A stretch of DNA of 55,256 bases from a virus, in IMG/VR virus record IMGVR_UViG_3300036398_002476, positions 1 to 55,256 of that record. One strand, written 5' to 3'. Of the stretch, positions 48,120 through 55,256 are shown piece after piece. The notes under the pieces were generated by a model. That model ran no database searches. It saw nothing but the letters and a program-made list of their open reading frames with translations, and was not told where the DNA came from. Positions within the stretch are counted from its first letter, which is position 1. Every line of letters begins with the position of its first letter. Made by a program: the position numbers and the translations under genes.

Positions 48120-49792
48120 TCAAAGTCAATGTAAGGTAAGTCGTCTCCGATGTCAATTGAATTTGTTAAATGTTCCCAGTTAAGTTGTCCATTTTTATCA
48201 AAAATGAAGTTATACTCTTTTCTTCCACCACCAGTAACAAACTCAGCAACAGGATTACCCCACACTTCATTAGAGATACTTTTTAATCTATTATCCAATA
48301 TAGAAATTGCATCATTCCAACTATCATCCAATAAACCATTAAATCTTCCAAGTGTCTGAACTCGTTTGAATATAACTGGTTGTTTATTATTCGTACCAAT
48401 TGAAGGTCTATATTCAATTGACGCTCTATCACCATTCTCTTTACGAAGTGATATAATTAATGATGAAGGTCTATCTTGATAAGTTCTTACACAATTAGAT
48501 TGGTGTACTGACTCATCAACATATTCTTCACTACTTTGTAATACAATAGGGTTAAATGTAATTTTATCACTTGTTATGATTGGTTTTGATACTCGTTCAA
48601 CAAATTCATTAGAGTATTGTCTTGAGTATCTTCCTGTGATATAAAAGTCAACTTTGTCCGACCAAATAGTATGTTCAGCATTAAATTCTTTTAAAGTTTT
48701 AGACATCCATTTAACCGGCTCATTTCTTGAGATGATATCAAAAAATCTTACGTGGTCATAAAAAGTATGAGTAGATAAATTATGGTCGGTTTTAGATAAT
48801 AAGTAAATCTGATAAGAATTACTCATATCCCTTTTACCGAAATTTTCAAAATAATGTCTTACAGGTTGAAATGGTGATTCGTCAGTTTTAGTACTAAAAA
48901 TAATACACAATTCTTCTTCAGGTCTTTGTAAAATAAAATCTCTACCAAAGACATCCATCAACATTTTAATACTTTTGAAACAAGGATTTTGAACTTTATG
49001 TAATACTTTTTTAATTTTCTCTGAACTTACATCGTTTAATTTCATATAAGCATCAACCATCTTAAATCCGTATTTCTTATAGTCTTTTTTAATTGGTTTT
49101 GGATATACATTGTAATACCCTCTCCAATTGTCAGGTTTCTTAACACCTTGTTTATCCAACAAACATCCAAATAAAGACATCGGTAACTCAATGTAGTTTA
49201 AAACTTTTTCTGCTCCAATTTTAGATAAAAACACATTAATACCTTCGGTAATTTCCAAATTATATGTTTTGGTATCATCTAACCCATTCATAAATGAATG
49301 ATAACCATCTGTAGTTAACGATATCGGGAATGAGTTTCGTCTAACAACACTACCTTTACCCTTACCTCTTTTCTTATGGTATTCAGTGTTTTTACCAACC
49401 GTAAAAATATTGGTTTTCTTATTAAATGTAATGTAGTTTAGTTTGGTACTTTTACGAAAAAATACTTCTCCAGCCTTTCTGTGTTTTCCACAATAGAATA
49501 CTTTTAAACAAACCTTATCTTCATTCTCCTCAACAACAAAAGTACTTCTAAAAACAGTTACATCACAAAGAGGATTACCATAATTTTTTTCAAACTCCTC
49601 TTTATCGTTATTAACTGATTTATCAAATGTATAAACATAATGCTTACCGTCAAAAGACTCTCTCGCATGATATTTATTTTTCAAACCAAATGGTTCTACA
49701 AGAATACTATCAGTAATCTCCCCCACCGAATTGTAGGGGAGATAGTGACCGACATAATATTTTTCGTTGATGAGTGTGAATAGGTTGTCCAT
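48113..49792 (-). CDS. PcfJ-like protein
   Basis: 559 aa from ATG 49792. The C-terminal PcfJ-like core (about residues 425-500) has VDESVHQSNCVRTYQDRPSS then IISLRKENGDRASIEYRP, like the family pattern H.NCV..Y...I..LR...R.tiEy. PcfJ-like proteins are found in phages and conjugative elements; their biochemical role is not known. TAATG overlap with the DUF932 gene upstream. Confidence 0.75.
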   Translation of the reverse strand: MDNLFTLINEKYYVGHYLPYNSVGEITDSILVEPFGLKNKYHARESFDGKHYVYTFDKSVNNDKEEFEKNYGNPLCDVTVFRSTFVVEENEDKVCLKVFYCGKHRKAGEVFFRKSTKLNYITFNKKTNIFTVGKNTEYHKKRGKGKGSVVRRNSFPISLTTDGYHSFMNGLDDTKTYNLEITEGINVFLSKIGAEKVLNYIELPMSLFGCLLDKQGVKKPDNWRGYYNVYPKPIKKDYKKYGFKMVDAYMKLNDVSSEKIKKVLHKVQNPCFKSIKMLMDVFGRDFILQRPEEELCIIFSTKTDESPFQPVRHYFENFGKRDMSNSYQIYLLSKTDHNLSTHTFYDHVRFFDIISRNEPVKWMSKTLKEFNAEHTIWSDKVDFYITGRYSRQYSNEFVERVSKPIITSDKITFNPIVLQSSEEYVDESVHQSNCVRTYQDRPSSLIISLRKENGDRASIEYRPSIGTNNKQPVIFKRVQTLGRFNGLLDDSWNDAISILDNRLKSISNEVWGNPVAEFVTGGGRKEYNFIFDKNGQLNWEHLTNSIDIGDDLPYIDFEW

Positions 49793-50538
49793 TAGCAAAA
49801 TGTTTCAGCTAGCTCCCAAAGTTTTGTGTTAATCATGTTATCCATATTCAAGGATTGGATACCCTTTACTGAACGAGTGTTACGTCCTTGTTGTTTGATG
49901 AACCCTCCACGGATTAACTTCTCTTGTACTACGTTAAAGGTGGTCCAAAGGTTATCATCACTATCACCATCACGAAGTGGGTCAATGATTGTCTCCAAAG
50001 TTAGAGTTGAGATATCCTCGGTGTTCTTCCAACGGATACCAACCGCCTTAGATACAAAGTCAATCTTTCTTTCAGTATCCATAGTCACTTCCATCATACG
50101 GGTTACTGACTTTTGAATCTTTGGAGTGTTCAATACGAACTGCTCAGTAATTAATTCAACATCACTCATACTCAAGTTCAAGTGAGTTTGTTTCATGTCC
50201 CCGAAGGTTGATACAGGAACAGTTAAACCATTGCTACATACAAGTCGGAATAAACCAGCACCTACTTGGAGAGTTGAAGTTCCGTTGTGTGAGTTGGTGA
50301 TTACCGCCTCTAATAACGAGTCACCTACTTGTGGAAGTTCTGCATTACGAAGACGAACTTGGTGTTTACCAAATGAGCTCTTACCCACTTGTTTTGCTCC
50401 ACTTACTTGCCATCCGTTTTGGATGAACTTGTCTACTACATCAATGGTAGGAACCATGGTGTAACGGTCAGACAATTTTGAAAGTTTTTCAGTTTGGAAT
50501 AATGCTGGTACTGTTGTTCTTAAATCTTGTAGGTTCAT
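49792..50538 (-). CDS. DUF932 phage/plasmid protein
   Basis: 248 aa. Family features: SDRYTMVPTIDVVDKFIQNG, ITNSHNGTSTLQVGAGLFRL, VCSNGLTV. DUF932 is common in phages and plasmids, function unsettled. A TATATTTG box lies about 20 nt before the ATG. First gene of the DUF932-PcfJ-47778 operon. Confidence 0.85.
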   Translation of the reverse strand: MNLQDLRTTVPALFQTEKLSKLSDRYTMVPTIDVVDKFIQNGWQVSGAKQVGKSSFGKHQVRLRNAELPQVGDSLLEAVITNSHNGTSTLQVGAGLFRLVCSNGLTVPVSTFGDMKQTHLNLSMSDVELITEQFVLNTPKIQKSVTRMMEVTMDTERKIDFVSKAVGIRWKNTEDISTLTLETIIDPLRDGDSDDNLWTTFNVVQEKLIRGGFIKQQGRNTRSVKGIQSLNMDNMINTKLWELAETFC

Positions 50539-50616
50539 AGTGTTTATTGTTTTATTTCTACAAATATAGTAAACTTTTTTAGATGTGCAGCATATTTATT
50601 TAGAAAATAACAAACT

Positions 50617-51381
50617 ATGAAAAAACTATTAGATATTTCTTCTGAAGAAAGAAACAGAATCCTTGAAATGCATCAAACTGCAACAAGAAAAAATTATTTA
50701 ACTGAGGCACCTCAACAAACAGCGTCTCCTCAACAAGCTGCTGGAAAGGCAACGTTTAATCCATCAACACGTTTGATTTTTACTGGTAAAGATGGTCGCG
50801 TATATGGTATTAACGTAGCATGGACTGATGACCAGGCTAAAATGAGACAGTATAGTGAAATGATTAAAGGTGATGAAATGAGTAAATATGTTAACGTGGA
50901 AATACCAGATGGAACTTATAACTCAGGTGATAAAGCTTTTGGTAGTTTTTATTTATTAAGTTACGAAATAGGTCAATACGCAATGGGGGGTAAGCCAGGT
51001 ATGATATCATCATTTGCATTTACTCCAGACCCTAATTGGGTTAAAAAATACGGTCAACCTGTAGTAACTTTAGATTATTCTAAACCAATCCTTGGGTACA
51101 AAAATTCAGACGAAACAAAAGGATACATTGGTGGAATGCCTGTAAGCAGAACACCTGGACCAACACAATTTGTCTTACATTATACCACCCCAACGAAAAA
51201 AATTGATGTTTCTTCGGATTCAGGAGAAAAAGCAGTGTTAATTGGAACTGCAGTAATCAAAACTAACGATACTGATAATCCCGAAAAGAAAATCTATTTA
51301 AAGGCTAAAGTTGGTACTCAATTCGGTGTTCCAAAAACAGCACCAACATCTGAACCAACTCAAGTAACTTCAAGAACATAA
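50617..51381 (+). CDS. Leader-tagged protein, possible internal head protein
   Basis: 254 aa. Leader MKKLLDISSEERNRILEMHQ then ...NYLTEA, with ILE and LTE sites; the LTE-A site at about residues 29-32 is followed by a Q/A-rich linker (about 33-43) and a beta-rich body with no recognised domain. The site-plus-linker layout is the clearest candidate for a removable leader. TATTTATT box 16 nt upstream. Confidence 0.62.
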   Translation: MKKLLDISSEERNRILEMHQTATRKNYLTEAPQQTASPQQAAGKATFNPSTRLIFTGKDGRVYGINVAWTDDQAKMRQYSEMIKGDEMSKYVNVEIPDGTYNSGDKAFGSFYLLSYEIGQYAMGGKPGMISSFAFTPDPNWVKKYGQPVVTLDYSKPILGYKNSDETKGYIGGMPVSRTPGPTQFVLHYTTPTKKIDVSSDSGEKAVLIGTAVIKTNDTDNPEKKIYLKAKVGTQFGVPKTAPTSEPTQVTSRT

Positions 51382-51406
51382 TTAATTAACAAAAAATAAT
51401 AAAAAA

Positions 51407-51434
51407 ATCTTTGGGTGACCAAAGATTTTTTTTT
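51407..51434. terminator. Bidirectional terminator
   Basis: AATCTTTGG-gtga-CCAAAGATT stem with A-rich left and T-rich right flank, between convergent genes. Confidence 0.85.
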
Positions 51435-51440
51435 ATTTAA

Positions 51441-51887
51441 TTAATTTACTACACATACATTAAAATCTGTAAACTGATACACAATAGTACTTTCTTTAAT
51501 GTCATGAAAGTAAGTGTAAAATACAGTATTATTAATATTATCAATAACTATTTTAACAAGTATTTCATTATTAGATTGATTTGAATTATAATCATCAATG
51601 AATACAATTTCAGTAACACCATTTTCTTCAGTAAAAGATTTTAAAACTCTAACACCGTTAGTATCACCATTTACAAAATTAATAATATTATCATCCACAT
51701 TAATTGAATACGAACCATTAACCTCGAATATATCAAATTCTAACTCTTTATCTTTTAAAACTTCAGCATATTCAACTTTACCCGGGCTTCTAAAATATTT
51801 CATCTCAGAAACATTAATCAAAATAGTTTGAGAAAATACAAGAAGACTTGAGACTGAAAACAAAAAACTCAAAATTAACTTTTTCAT
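51441..51887 (-). CDS. Secreted protein, function unknown
   Basis: 148 aa. Signal peptide ending VFSQ (residue 20), then a beta-rich, Asn/Asp-rich domain. No sorting domain. A TATATTTG box lies about 40 nt upstream. Confidence 0.6.
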   Translation of the reverse strand: MKKLILSFLFSVSSLLVFSQTILINVSEMKYFRSPGKVEYAEVLKDKELEFDIFEVNGSYSINVDDNIINFVNGDTNGVRVLKSFTEENGVTEIVFIDDYNSNQSNNEILVKIVIDNINNTVFYTYFHDIKESTIVYQFTDFNVCVVN

Positions 51888-51967
51888 TGTGTTTAAGTAT
51901 TAAAGGGTTTGTGACTAATTCTTTTACAAATATAGATGTTTTTTTTCATCTACCAAATTTTTTTTCA

Positions 51968-52258
51968 TCAATTTAGAAAAATAATTCCATAATTTGTTTT
52001 GATAACAGGAGTCTTAATCTCCATTGGCTTAATAGTTTTGTTTGTCTCATCGTACATACCCACAACAATATCAATAAGTTGTTGCTGGGTAAGGATGAGT
52101 TCCAAACCATTTTCAACATTCTCGTAAACTTTTTCTTTAATTCTTTTATAGAATTTGGTTTTCTTAAGTTCCCCAATTAAGTCAATCAAATCGTTGGGGT
52201 TCTTTTCAAAGAACGTAATCAATTGATTTAAGTAAATTTCCGCATCCACATTTTTCAT
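51968..52258 (-). CDS. Hypothetical protein
   Basis: 96 aa, MKNVDAEIYLNQLITFFEKN start, helical first half (NDLIDLIGELKKTKFYKRIK), then LILTQQQLIDIVVGMYDE. No domain recognised. A TATCTTTG box lies about 20 nt upstream. Confidence 0.5.
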   Translation of the reverse strand: MKNVDAEIYLNQLITFFEKNPNDLIDLIGELKKTKFYKRIKEKVYENVENGLELILTQQQLIDIVVGMYDETNKTIKPMEIKTPVIKTNYGIIFLN

Positions 52259-52296
52259 AGGCTCTAAGATTAGGAAACAAAGATATAACTTATTTA

Positions 52297-53649
52297 TTAA
52301 ACTACATAATAATAACCATCACCTTCCTCATGTAAAACATCTTTAAGTTCTTCAGGAAGTTTAACATTACTTCCACTTACATTCAAGAAACCTAACATAG
52401 GTAAATCTTTAACACAAGTTGGGATAGTCGTTAACTGAGGGTTGTTTGGTAAAGCAAGTAATAGTAAACTAGTCAAATTACAGATACTATTAGGAACAGA
52501 TTTAACCATACCACCTAATAAAAGTGTTTGTAACTTATCAAATCTTCCAATACTTTCAGGAACTTCAAGAGCAATTGTTTCTTTAATGTTCTTTGAAGTT
52601 TGGATGATTAATTGTTCCAAGTCATCTGGTAGGTTGTCAAATAATTCTTTAAATCCATATAATCCAACAAACTTACCAGCCGAAGATTCAGGATAAACAA
52701 TATCAACTCTCTTACCATTTTCTTTCGCTAATCCTTTAGCAAATTCAGGTTTGAAGAACTCTTTAAGTTCAGCCAACTTACCTTGTAGCATTTCAACGAT
52801 ATTCACATTTCTATCGTTTCTATCCATAAACTGATTAGATTGGAAGTGCCATTGGTATCTTTCAACAGGAAGACCTGATTTCTTACCCAAGTCAGAACTG
52901 TTATTAGGTAGAATTACATATAATGGTCCTTGTTTGATATAAGTGTTAAAGTAACTTAAACCAGGTGATGATGTACACCATCTTGTTTCACCCATATCAG
53001 GTTCGTGATAACCACCAAAGAAACAAGCCGCGTTCTTACCAAGTTCACTTTGGTCTTCAATCTTAACTACAGTCCAGTTTGGCCCTTTAAATGCAATCGT
53101 TGAACCAGGGTATTGGTAAGTTGATTTAGCTTCTTCTTTTTCTTGTTTTGTTCCTTTTGTTTTTTCTAACTTAAAGTCCTTAACCGCATCAAATAATGTA
53201 TCAACAGTCAATTTATTAATATCTCTTTTGTCAGCTTCTAATTGACCTTTGAATCTCTCAAACTTCTTTAAGTCGTCAGTAACCTTGTATAAATCCTCAA
53301 GGTATAAGTCACGATATCTTTTAACTAATTGTTTATATTCAGGTGAACCAACTTCAACATCCGCTCTTTCATCACTAAATGATGGTTTTAAGAAATTCTT
53401 TAATATCCAGTTAGTATACTTACCAACCTTAACAATTTCCATTTGTTCAGGCGTTAGACTATCAATATTTTGAAGTAAACTTTGCGGAGCTCTTGTTGTA
53501 GGGTCAGCAAAGATAATAGTTCTCAATGTTTCAAAAGGGATTTTACCAGGTTCAGGTTTTCTACCACCTTTGTCAACTAATTTATCATATAGAAGGTTAA
53601 ATCTTGAATCTTCTAAGATAATGTTTTTTAAAATATTAGTAAATTTCAT
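52297..53649 (-). CDS. Leader-tagged leucine-rich-repeat protein
   Basis: 450 aa. Leader MKFTNILKNIILEDSRFNLL has an ILE site. The middle domain has CFFGGYHEPDMGETRWCTSS, YFNTYIKQGPLYVILPNN and QWHFQSNQFMDRNDRNV, a block known from other large-phage proteins. The C-terminus (about 340-440) is an LRR with about four repeats (FDKLQTLLLGGMVKSVPNSI). An LRR suggests binding a host protein. ATATTTATATAA box upstream. Confidence 0.7.
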   Translation of the reverse strand: MKFTNILKNIILEDSRFNLLYDKLVDKGGRKPEPGKIPFETLRTIIFADPTTRAPQSLLQNIDSLTPEQMEIVKVGKYTNWILKNFLKPSFSDERADVEVGSPEYKQLVKRYRDLYLEDLYKVTDDLKKFERFKGQLEADKRDINKLTVDTLFDAVKDFKLEKTKGTKQEKEEAKSTYQYPGSTIAFKGPNWTVVKIEDQSELGKNAACFFGGYHEPDMGETRWCTSSPGLSYFNTYIKQGPLYVILPNNSSDLGKKSGLPVERYQWHFQSNQFMDRNDRNVNIVEMLQGKLAELKEFFKPEFAKGLAKENGKRVDIVYPESSAGKFVGLYGFKELFDNLPDDLEQLIIQTSKNIKETIALEVPESIGRFDKLQTLLLGGMVKSVPNSICNLTSLLLLALPNNPQLTTIPTCVKDLPMLGFLNVSGSNVKLPEELKDVLHEEGDGYYYVV

Positions 53650-53660
53650 TTCTAAAGTTT

Positions 53661-53672
53661 TTATATAAATAT
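53661..53672 (-). promoter_or_regulatory. ATATTTATATAA box, putative phage-type promoter
   Basis: Sense TATTTATA about 14 nt before the ATG at 53649. Confidence 0.45.
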
Positions 53673-53673
53673 A

Positions 53674-54513
53674 TCAATAATTCATAATTAATAGTTCTTC
53701 CCCCATATTTTGTGCCTTTCCTTTCTTCGCCGCAGCAGCTTTAGCAAATTCTTTCTTCTCCCATTTGTATCCCTCCTTTGGGAACCACTCATTCAACAAC
53801 TGAAAATCGTAGTAAGATAAACTAAACTTACCCTGAATTCCTTTTAAACAATCTGCTAATCTTTCATGGTCAGTACTATCAAAATCGTGGTTTGAGTAAT
53901 AGTTTTCAGTCCTATAATACGGCGGGTCAACATAAAAGTATGTTGTCGGGCTATCAAACTCTTTAATAACATCTTCAAAATCACCTAATCTAAACTCCGA
54001 TATTCTATTGAAATGTTCCACCCAATCAGGTTTAGATAATTTATCTCTAAAGGTAAGATATTTTGACTTATACTTACCTTTCAAATCAATAAAACTTGAT
54101 GTCTCAGGTTTTGAACCACTGAAAACCTGTGTTAGAACATAAGCATACTTCGCTGCAACATTATAATCAGGATAGTTAATTGTTAAACCATGAGAGAAAA
54201 TTTCCTTTTGAAACTCATTAAATTGTTCTTTATAAATTGGTGGCGTTACTTCCACACCTTGTTGTTGACACGGAATGTTATTAATTACAGACAAAAGAGA
54301 CTGAGGGTCCTGAAGACACATAAACAAATTATAGTTCAAAGGATTGAAGTCGTTATAAACAACTCTTTTAAGATTTGGGTATTGTTTCAAATCCATGTTA
54401 AAAAAACACCAAAACATACCACCAAATGTTTCAACATACGTTTCCATATCTGTTGGGTAGAATGGGACAATCCACTTACCTATCTTACTCTTACCTCCAA
54501 TATATGACAGCAT
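53674..54513 (-). CDS. Dam-type DNA N6-adenine methyltransferase (D12 class)
   Basis: 279 aa from ATG 54513, chosen because the AdoMet motif LSYIGGKSKIGKWIV starts at once. FGG at YVETFGGMFWCF and the catalytic TTYFYVDPPYYRTENYY are typical of the D12/alpha class (GATC-type enzymes), though target specificity is not readable. Together with the beta-class enzyme at 40203 it suggests extensive DNA modification against host restriction. Confidence 0.92.
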   Translation of the reverse strand: MLSYIGGKSKIGKWIVPFYPTDMETYVETFGGMFWCFFNMDLKQYPNLKRVVYNDFNPLNYNLFMCLQDPQSLLSVINNIPCQQQGVEVTPPIYKEQFNEFQKEIFSHGLTINYPDYNVAAKYAYVLTQVFSGSKPETSSFIDLKGKYKSKYLTFRDKLSKPDWVEHFNRISEFRLGDFEDVIKEFDSPTTYFYVDPPYYRTENYYSNHDFDSTDHERLADCLKGIQGKFSLSYYDFQLLNEWFPKEGYKWEKKEFAKAAAAKKGKAQNMGEELLIMNY

Positions 54514-54535
54514 AACTTTTTTCGTAAATATAATT

Positions 54536-54673
54536 CTAATCTTGGTAGATATCAACCTTTTTAAATCTTTTACGCGAATACTCCTTACCGCATGGTACAA
54601 CTTTTGTAATCATATTCCGTCTCACAATTTGAGCAACATGACGAAGATTTAGTGGTAGTATTTCCTGTTTCAT
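54536..54673 (-). CDS. 45-aa basic protein upstream of dam
   Basis: ATG 54673 to TAG 54536, starting MKQEILPLNLRHVAQIVRRN, strongly basic. A TATCTTTG box lies exactly 4 nt before the ATG. It heads the dam transcript, ending about 20 nt before dam. Confidence 0.5.
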   Translation of the reverse strand: MKQEILPLNLRHVAQIVRRNMITKVVPCGKEYSRKRFKKVDIYQD

Positions 54674-54677
54674 ACGA

Positions 54678-54685
54678 CAAAGATA
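54678..54685 (-). promoter_or_regulatory. TATCTTTG -7 box
   Basis: 4 nt before the ATG at 54673. Confidence 0.6.
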
Positions 54686-54851
54686 TAACAAAAAAAGTTT
54701 AAAATATATTTTTTTATTCAGGATATTCTATTTATATTTGTATTCAAGTTAAACGAATGGGGTCAACTTAATAACCCAACCAAATCATTAAGTCGGAATT
54801 GAACCCCGGTGTGTTCAAAGGCAAAAGCCTCAACCGTTAGGTGAAAAAGAT

Positions 54852-54889
54852 AAAAACCCTCATTACATCGGATGTTTTGGGGGTTTTTA
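54852..54889 (-). terminator. Terminator after the 54891 gene
   Basis: AAAAACCCCC...GAGGGTTTTT hairpin with internal ACATCCGATGT palindrome, directly after the stop. Confidence 0.75.
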
Positions 54890-54890
54890 T

Positions 54891-55256
54891 TTATACGTAA
54901 ATTTGGAAATCGTTTTTACCTGTTGTGTAAAATCTTTTCTTACGAATTGTCGTAACAATATTAATTTGGAAATTATAACAATCTTGTTCTTCTAAATTGG
55001 TAACAACATTCAAGAATGGATAATCTTTTTGTGAAACGACTATTGATGAATCTTGTCCCAACTCACCTTCTTTAATACCATCTAATATTTCAGGTAGACC
55101 TAAGTTTAATACATTTAATATTTCATCATTAGTAATCACTTCATCTTTACCATGTCTAAACCTTTGGGTATTACCATGTGATGAAGTTTCAATAGATACT
55201 TTAACTTTAATGTCACCAAAAAGCTTTCCAATCCTTTCTTCCTTTATTATGTTTTT
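54891..55256 (-). CDS. Leader-tagged protein, C-terminal part (cut by window edge)
   Basis: The frame is open from the stop at 54891 to the right edge (122 codons). An ATG at 55139 exists, but the upstream residues, starting at the edge with K-N-I-I-K-E-E-R, read as coding, so the true start lies outside. IIKE-E is again an (I/L)xE leader-like site. The body is acidic with no recognised domain. Confidence 0.6.
   Translation of the reverse strand, partial: KNIIKEERIGKLFGDIKVKVSIETSSHGNTQRFRHGKDEVITNDEILNVLNLGLPEILDGIKEGELGQDSSIVVSQKDYPFLNVVTNLEEQDCYNFQINIVTTIRKKRFYTTGKNDFQIYV

Noticed and set aside
54782-54850. Possible tRNA with T-loop-like CCCCGGTG...TTGAAC
   Set aside because: The T stem does not pair and no acceptor stem can be drawn; at best a decayed tRNA.
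1-55256. CRISPR array or integrase/att site
   Set aside because: No regularly spaced direct repeats, no recombinase gene and no duplicated tRNA 3' end flanking a unit were seen.
1-55256. Bacterial chromosome rather than phage
   Set aside because: DnaK, ClpP, histidine kinases and T9SS domains are host-like, but gene size, overlaps, endolysin, DUF932/DUF3310/PcfJ genes, many homing endonucleases, the tRNA array and the absence of any housekeeping operon favour a large phage.

Overview
The window reads as part of a large, AT-rich tailed-phage genome whose host is a member of Bacteroidota. Phage evidence: short, tightly packed and often overlapping genes, mostly on the minus strand; a GH19 endolysin; DUF932, PcfJ-like, DUF3310 and Dam/beta-class methyltransferase genes; at least five free-standing homing-type endonucleases; and a large tRNA array. 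Host evidence: many promoters of the Bacteroidota type (TTGACA, 17 nt, TAnnTTTG), signal peptides ending in FSQ or HSQ, and two secreted proteins that end in type IX secretion sorting domains. No terminase, capsid or polymerase gene lies in the window, so phage identity rests on the ensemble.

Layout. 0-6 kb: a two-component cluster (two related histidine kinases, a stand-alone receiver, a GIY-YIG gene wedged between them) followed by two membrane proteins, one holin-like. 6-16 kb: full-length DnaK, a LamG-like protein, then a run of small proteins with a shared kind of N-terminus. 16-21 kb: scattered tRNAs, an endonuclease, a C39-like peptidase, ClpP, small genes and a T9SS type B protein. 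21-27 kb: the main tRNA array, with canonical tRNAs for most amino acids, several tRNA-like elements with abnormal anticodon arms, and non-coding structured segments. Transcription of the array appears to start at 27.2 kb behind a leader with mutually exclusive antiterminator and terminator hairpins. 27-36 kb: leader-tagged proteins, a HAD phosphatase-like protein, dTDP-glucose dehydratase, a T9SS type A protein and the endolysin. 36.4-37.5 kb: a roughly 0.95 kb non-coding, strongly structured RNA with two tandem promoters. 37.5-55 kb: Nudix, DUF192, DHH, ferritin-like, methyltransferase, redox, PcfJ/DUF932 and more leader-tagged genes, including a leucine-rich-repeat protein.

Main ideas. (1) About fifteen otherwise unrelated proteins begin with a short basic/hydrophobic leader ending in (I/L)xE, often I-I-T-E-E-Q. 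This resembles the capsid-targeting peptides that T4 removes with its prohead protease at (L/I)xE, and suggests a large set of capsid-packaged, possibly injected proteins, among them three HExxH metallopeptidase-like proteins and an LRR protein. (2) Two promoter classes, TAnnTTTG and TATTTATN, often lie exactly 4 nt before the ATG, which predicts leaderless mRNAs. (3) There are several candidate structured RNAs: the large RNA, the tRNA-operon attenuator, a duplicated hairpin element and a three-way-junction RNA. (4) The phage carries sensory kinases, chaperone/protease genes and T9SS substrates that could remodel the host.
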